This document shows positions 58,642 through 64,000 of a stretch of 64,000 nt of DNA, one piece after another. The stretch is from Porpolomopsis calyptriformis (taxonomy: Eukaryota > Basidiomycota > Agaricomycetes > Agaricales > Hygrophoraceae). The translations under genes and the position numbers were made by a program. Each line of letters opens with the position of its first letter. Position 1 is the first letter of the stretch. The stretch is from NCBI GenBank assembly GCA_951640195.1, contig OX621167.1, positions 1,178,001-1,242,000 of the forward strand. Direction: 5' to 3'. The notes under the pieces were generated by a model. The model was not told where the DNA came from. It did no database searches and was given only the letters and a program-made list of their open reading frames with translations.

Positions 58642-59499
58642 CTACCTGTACAATTCATCGGCGTCCTGCTTTTTGGCTGCGCCTAGACTGGCGGCGACGA
58701 CGAGGGCAGCGAGTGCCTCTCCGTCGTTGGGTTGTTGCGAGAGGGATTCCTCGAGATCTGACTTGGCCTCGTGTATTTCGTGGCGGAGCAGACGGGTGAT
58801 GCCTCGCGCGGTGAGAAGGTGCGGGGAAGACAGAGAAGGATTGCCGATTTGTTCTGTGTAAAACGAGTACGAGTTGGAATAAGCATCCTTGCCGGTCACG
58901 AGGCCGATGGAGGACTCTATGAGCTGTAAGAGAAGGTCGTCTTCGGCCCAGTGTTTCGCCCGGTCGAACTCCTTCTTGGCGAGGTCGGTGCGGTGGATGG
59001 AGAGATAGATGTGGACGATGAGGGCGAGGCTGGGTGGACGGGGTGAGGTGCGAATACGGGACAGAAGAAGGTAGACGTACGCTTCCAGATGCTCGGTGTT
59101 GCTGCTTGCGCCGAGCGTTTCGAGGGCTTCCTCCAGCTCGCCCGCGCGTGCAAAGGCCGTGCCAGCGAGGACACGAACGAGCGCCTTGTCCTGGTCATCG
59201 GCGTCGAAGTCGACTGAGAGGTCTCTGAGGTCCTCGAGTGCTGCCTCGTCGTGGGACGAAAGGAAGCGAACGAGGGCTGCGACTGCTTTGACGGCGATGT
59301 TCTGCTCAGGCGGTAAGAGTTGAGCTGCTGCGGCGTAGTCTTCGAGTGCGATGGCCGCCCTGGCATGGTAGAAACAGCCTGATCCAGCCACAGCCAGAAG
59401 GGACCTGTATGCACCTACAAAGAATGTCAGAAAGAACAGTGAGCTCGAAGACAAGTTACCGAGTGTGAATCGTTGGCAGCAATCCGAGTGACCGTTCAT
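58642..59499 (-). CDS. SEC28: Coatomer epsilon subunit (epsilon-COP)
   Basis: TPR-type alpha-solenoid that stabilises alpha-COP in COPI vesicles for Golgi-to-ER transport. It starts MNGHSDCCQRFTLG; one intron (donor GTAACT, inside codon 14) is followed by AYRSLLAVAGSGCFYHARAAIALEDYAAA. Family blocks include DKALVRVLAGTAFARAGELEEAL, EAYVYLLLSRI, IHRTDLAKKEFDRAKHWAEDD and SLSQQPNDGEALAALVVAASLGA near the end. About 267 aa, close to the usual length. Its ATG is 18 bp from the divergent STE20 start. Confidence 0.9.
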   Translation of the reverse strand: MNGHSDCCQRFTLGNLSSSSLFFLTFFVGAYRSLLAVAGSGCFYHARAAIALEDYAAAAQLLPPEQNIAVKAVAALVRFLSSHDEAALEDLRDLSVDFDADDQDKALVRVLAGTAFARAGELEEALETLGASSNTEHLEAYVYLLLSRIRTSPRPPSLALIVHIYLSIHRTDLAKKEFDRAKHWAEDDLLLQLIESSIGLVTGKDAYSNSYSFYTEQIGNPSLSSPHLLTARGITRLLRHEIHEAKSDLEESLSQQPNDGEALAALVVAASLGAAKKQDADELYR

Positions 59500-59517
59500 C
59501 CTTAACCTCGATCAAAC

Positions 59518-61828
<2,311 letters not shown>

Positions 61829-62396
61829 AACAAAAAAAAGAGGTTCAAGCCTTTTGTCTGTCCGTTTGTAACATCCACCCGTCCTCCCCCCAACCCGTCG
61901 CTCTTTCTCTCGTCATCTATATCTGCTGTCAGAGCCGTCCCTCTTCTCTTTCCTTTCTTTCGCGAACCCTTTCTCTCCTCACCCTCGCATCTATTACTCG
62001 ACGATATGCATCCAATGCGATCTTACAAGAAAGAAAAACAAAAAACAATGTCCCCCCTTTTACTTTACTTTTTCTTCTTTTCTTGTTCTTTGCGACTCGT
62101 TGGACGGCCGTTTTAGACGAAACTCCCCGCCATAACCCTCTCTCTCGGCCTGCCCGTTAGTTATTCCCGTTGGTGGCGTTTCTATATATAGGAGGCAAGC
62201 GATTCCCTCTCTCCTTCTTCTCTCCCATACCGAAGAATGATTCAAGGGGGGGTCCCGACTGTTCATCCTTATGTATTTAACTCGACGATGCTGTGTCTCG
62301 ATATATAGTAAATGAAATCAATTCTTGATTGAACTGTGTTGTGTGGAATTGAAAATACAAAATGTTTTCTACGCATTGTACCTATGTATACAAACA
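61829..62396. other. Convergent 3' flank
   Basis: 568 bp between the STE20 and TEL1 stops. It is pyrimidine-rich (61870-61990) and has no recognised gene. Probably holds both 3' UTRs. Confidence 0.6.
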
Positions 62397-64000
62397 TTAC
62401 AGATGCGGGGCCCACCCTAACAAAAAACACGTTAGCAAAAAGTAAAAAAGTCTGCAAGGTGCTCACCGTGAAAGATAGTTGCCAAATTCGTCGTGTCCGT
62501 CGCTTCAGCGATCAGCTCGTTGACCGTATACTCCACGCTGAGTGCCTTGTTCAATTTTCGCGCGACAGACGTCAACGCACGGTCCGCCGCTTCCTCAGCG
62601 CTCCCGCTCGTCATGTCGATGCCTATCCCGAACCGTGCGGTGTCATACACCGTCGATTCAGGCGGGTTGCCTTGCACCCGTTTCACTTTCAGCTCGCTCG
62701 CCGTCCTAGAGGGAAGAAAAAAAAAACGAGAATGTCAAGTTCACTTTCGTTTCTATCATTTTAGATTGGATGACGAACCATGAGTGGAGGGGATCATATT
62801 TGAACACTTCCAGAACCGTCATGATCACTTCAGATCCTCCCCGCAGCACGCGAAGCGTCTCTTCAGCACATCGTTGGAATACGCCTTGGGTGCCCGATAT
62901 ACCCATCCCGTCTACCATGTCCGCCGTCATCCGGAACGGAACACGTTCCGGTACCGGGAGAAGTTTACCCTGTCAGCACATCAATTCGTAAAAAAAGAAA
63001 GAAAGAAGGTGAAGACAGTCTCGGCTTACCTGATCAAAAGCAATCCCAAGATCGATATGAACAACCTCTCCCGTTACGTTATCCAGCAGGATGTTAGATG
63101 CATGGCGATCGCCAAGTCCTAAGACATGCCCTACAATCGACGTTGTTGCCACACTACGGGTGTAGTTGAGCCGCATCGCGAACCAAGATATCGGAATCTT
63201 GTGACATTCAGTAAAGTAGTGGCGCATCACTGGCTTGAATCTTTTTCGAATGTCTAAGAACAACGCAAGCAGGGGTTCTGCTCGGCTCTTACACTCATCA
63301 CGTTTTGCTTTAAGTAGGCTCTGAACTTCTAGGGCTTTCAAATCACTTGGTCGGTATCTGCCAAAATAAGCTCAGCTGCGTCTCAAGGAGCGAAAGTGTC
63401 GCAAACCTCGCATGAGCCTTTTGCAACCAACCGAGCAGAGTAGTAGTGTTGCCCACAAACTCTAGGACACCAGCCTGGGCACCCAGAGGAATGACTTTAT
63501 AGTCACGTACTCGAAGGTTTCGTCGTCTCGTCTCCCGATCGCGACGAAGTACGGTATTGACAAGATCAAACACTTGTTCCATCACGGCATCCTGCCGCAA
63601 ATCGTCGCCACCTTCCCCTTTAAACTGAGGATAAAGATTTACAATCACTTAATATGAACGGACGTGCGGGACGACCTACGAGCTGTTTATACCTCTCTCC
63701 GTTGCTGCCGCGGCATATGCAAATTTTGGGCAAATGGACTCCTCCAGCTGTCTCAAAAGTGGTATCGTAACGCTCGATCCAGACGCAATTGTCATACCGC
63801 AGCGTAGAATCCAGCGGGGTATGGGCTGTCATCACTGGCACTTGTACATTCTTGACTTTTCGGATCAGAGCATCCTCGGGGACTTTTAGCGGGCTGCCCC
63901 GTTTTTTGTAGAGAGGGTTGTCCTTGATGGGGTATTGTGCCCATTCAAGAGAGGCCCTACAAATATGCTCCAAGTCTCGCACTCGCCCCCCATGCGATGT
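62397..64000 (-). CDS. TEL1: TEL1/ATM-type PI3K-like kinase, C-terminal part
   Basis: Partial gene: the minus-strand frame is open to the window edge. The visible part covers the end of the FAT region ([15 protein letters not shown]), the PIKK kinase domain with [36 protein letters not shown], the catalytic loop [17 protein letters not shown] and the metal-binding [11 protein letters not shown] (DLG in place of DFG, normal for PIKKs), and a FATC tail ending [26 protein letters not shown]. The last intron sits inside the FATC, and the TAA is at 62397-62399. The FATC and kinase blocks fit TEL1/ATM better than MEC1/ATR or TOR. Confidence 0.9.

Overview
The window comes from a filamentous basidiomycete, most likely an Agaricomycotina. 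Genes are densely packed on both strands and broken by many 47-75 bp introns with GT..AG (occasionally GC..AG) borders. The gene set is a normal fungal one: APSES/MBF factor, NDR kinase, PAK kinase, fungal PMT, Ppo dioxygenase, RING-PH-VWA scaffold. No bacterial, CRISPR or organellar features were seen. Nearly all gene models below were assembled by reading splice junctions by eye and checking phase and conserved motifs. Edges at 1 and 64000 cut an LTR element and a TEL1-like gene.

Layout. 1-5007 (minus): two related but diverged Ty3/Gypsy-type LTR elements, the left one abutting or inserted into the right one. In both, gag and protease lie in -1 relative frames across the same slippery heptamer, and both gag genes carry in-frame TGA codons explicable by CGA to TGA transitions. 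5743-11245 (minus): a very large kinase with a calponin-homology domain fused ahead of a SepH/Cdc7/Cdc15-type kinase and a C1-like zinc finger. 12244-16192 (plus): a BYE1-type PHD/TFIIS/SPOC transcription factor. 16817-20551 (minus) and 20684-23544 (plus): a YVC1 TRP channel and an MBF DNA-binding subunit, divergent from a 132-bp spacer with an MluI cell-cycle box. 23623-25610 (minus): PRP4 spliceosome WD40 protein. 26008-27804 (plus): NDR kinase of the COT1/CBK1/ORB6 class. 28035-30862 (plus): protein O-mannosyltransferase. 30863-32837: gene-poor, with a foldback MITE-like element. 32838-34454 (minus): an NTF2/SnoaL-like protein and COQ3. 34979-38058 (plus): copper ATPase CCC2. 38059-40500: poorly resolved, with a small multipass membrane protein. 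40707-42361 (minus) and 42445-43923 (plus): PAF1 and a Gfo/Idh/MocA oxidoreductase. 44014-45073 (plus): a coiled-coil, dynactin-p22-like protein. 45798-49512 (minus): a RING-PH-VWA scaffold of the Ste5/Far1 type. 49687-51130 (plus): cystathionine beta-synthase lacking the regulatory domain. 51631-53319 (minus): DUF676 lipase/esterase. 53518-58303 (minus): Ppo-type fatty-acid dioxygenase. 58642-59499 (minus) and 59518-61828 (plus): epsilon-COP and STE20, with start codons only 18 bp apart. 62397-64000 (minus): C-terminal end of TEL1/ATM.

Functional themes. Several genes belong to polarity, septation and mating signalling: the SepH-like kinase, the NDR kinase, the STE20 PAK kinase, the Ste5/Far1-like scaffold and the G1/S factor MBF. 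Others are core housekeeping genes for transcription elongation (BYE1, PAF1), splicing (PRP4), secretion (epsilon-COP, PMT), metal and calcium transport (CCC2, YVC1), ubiquinone and sulfur metabolism (COQ3, CBS) and DNA-damage signalling (TEL1). The linkage looks like ordinary fungal gene density rather than one dedicated cluster.
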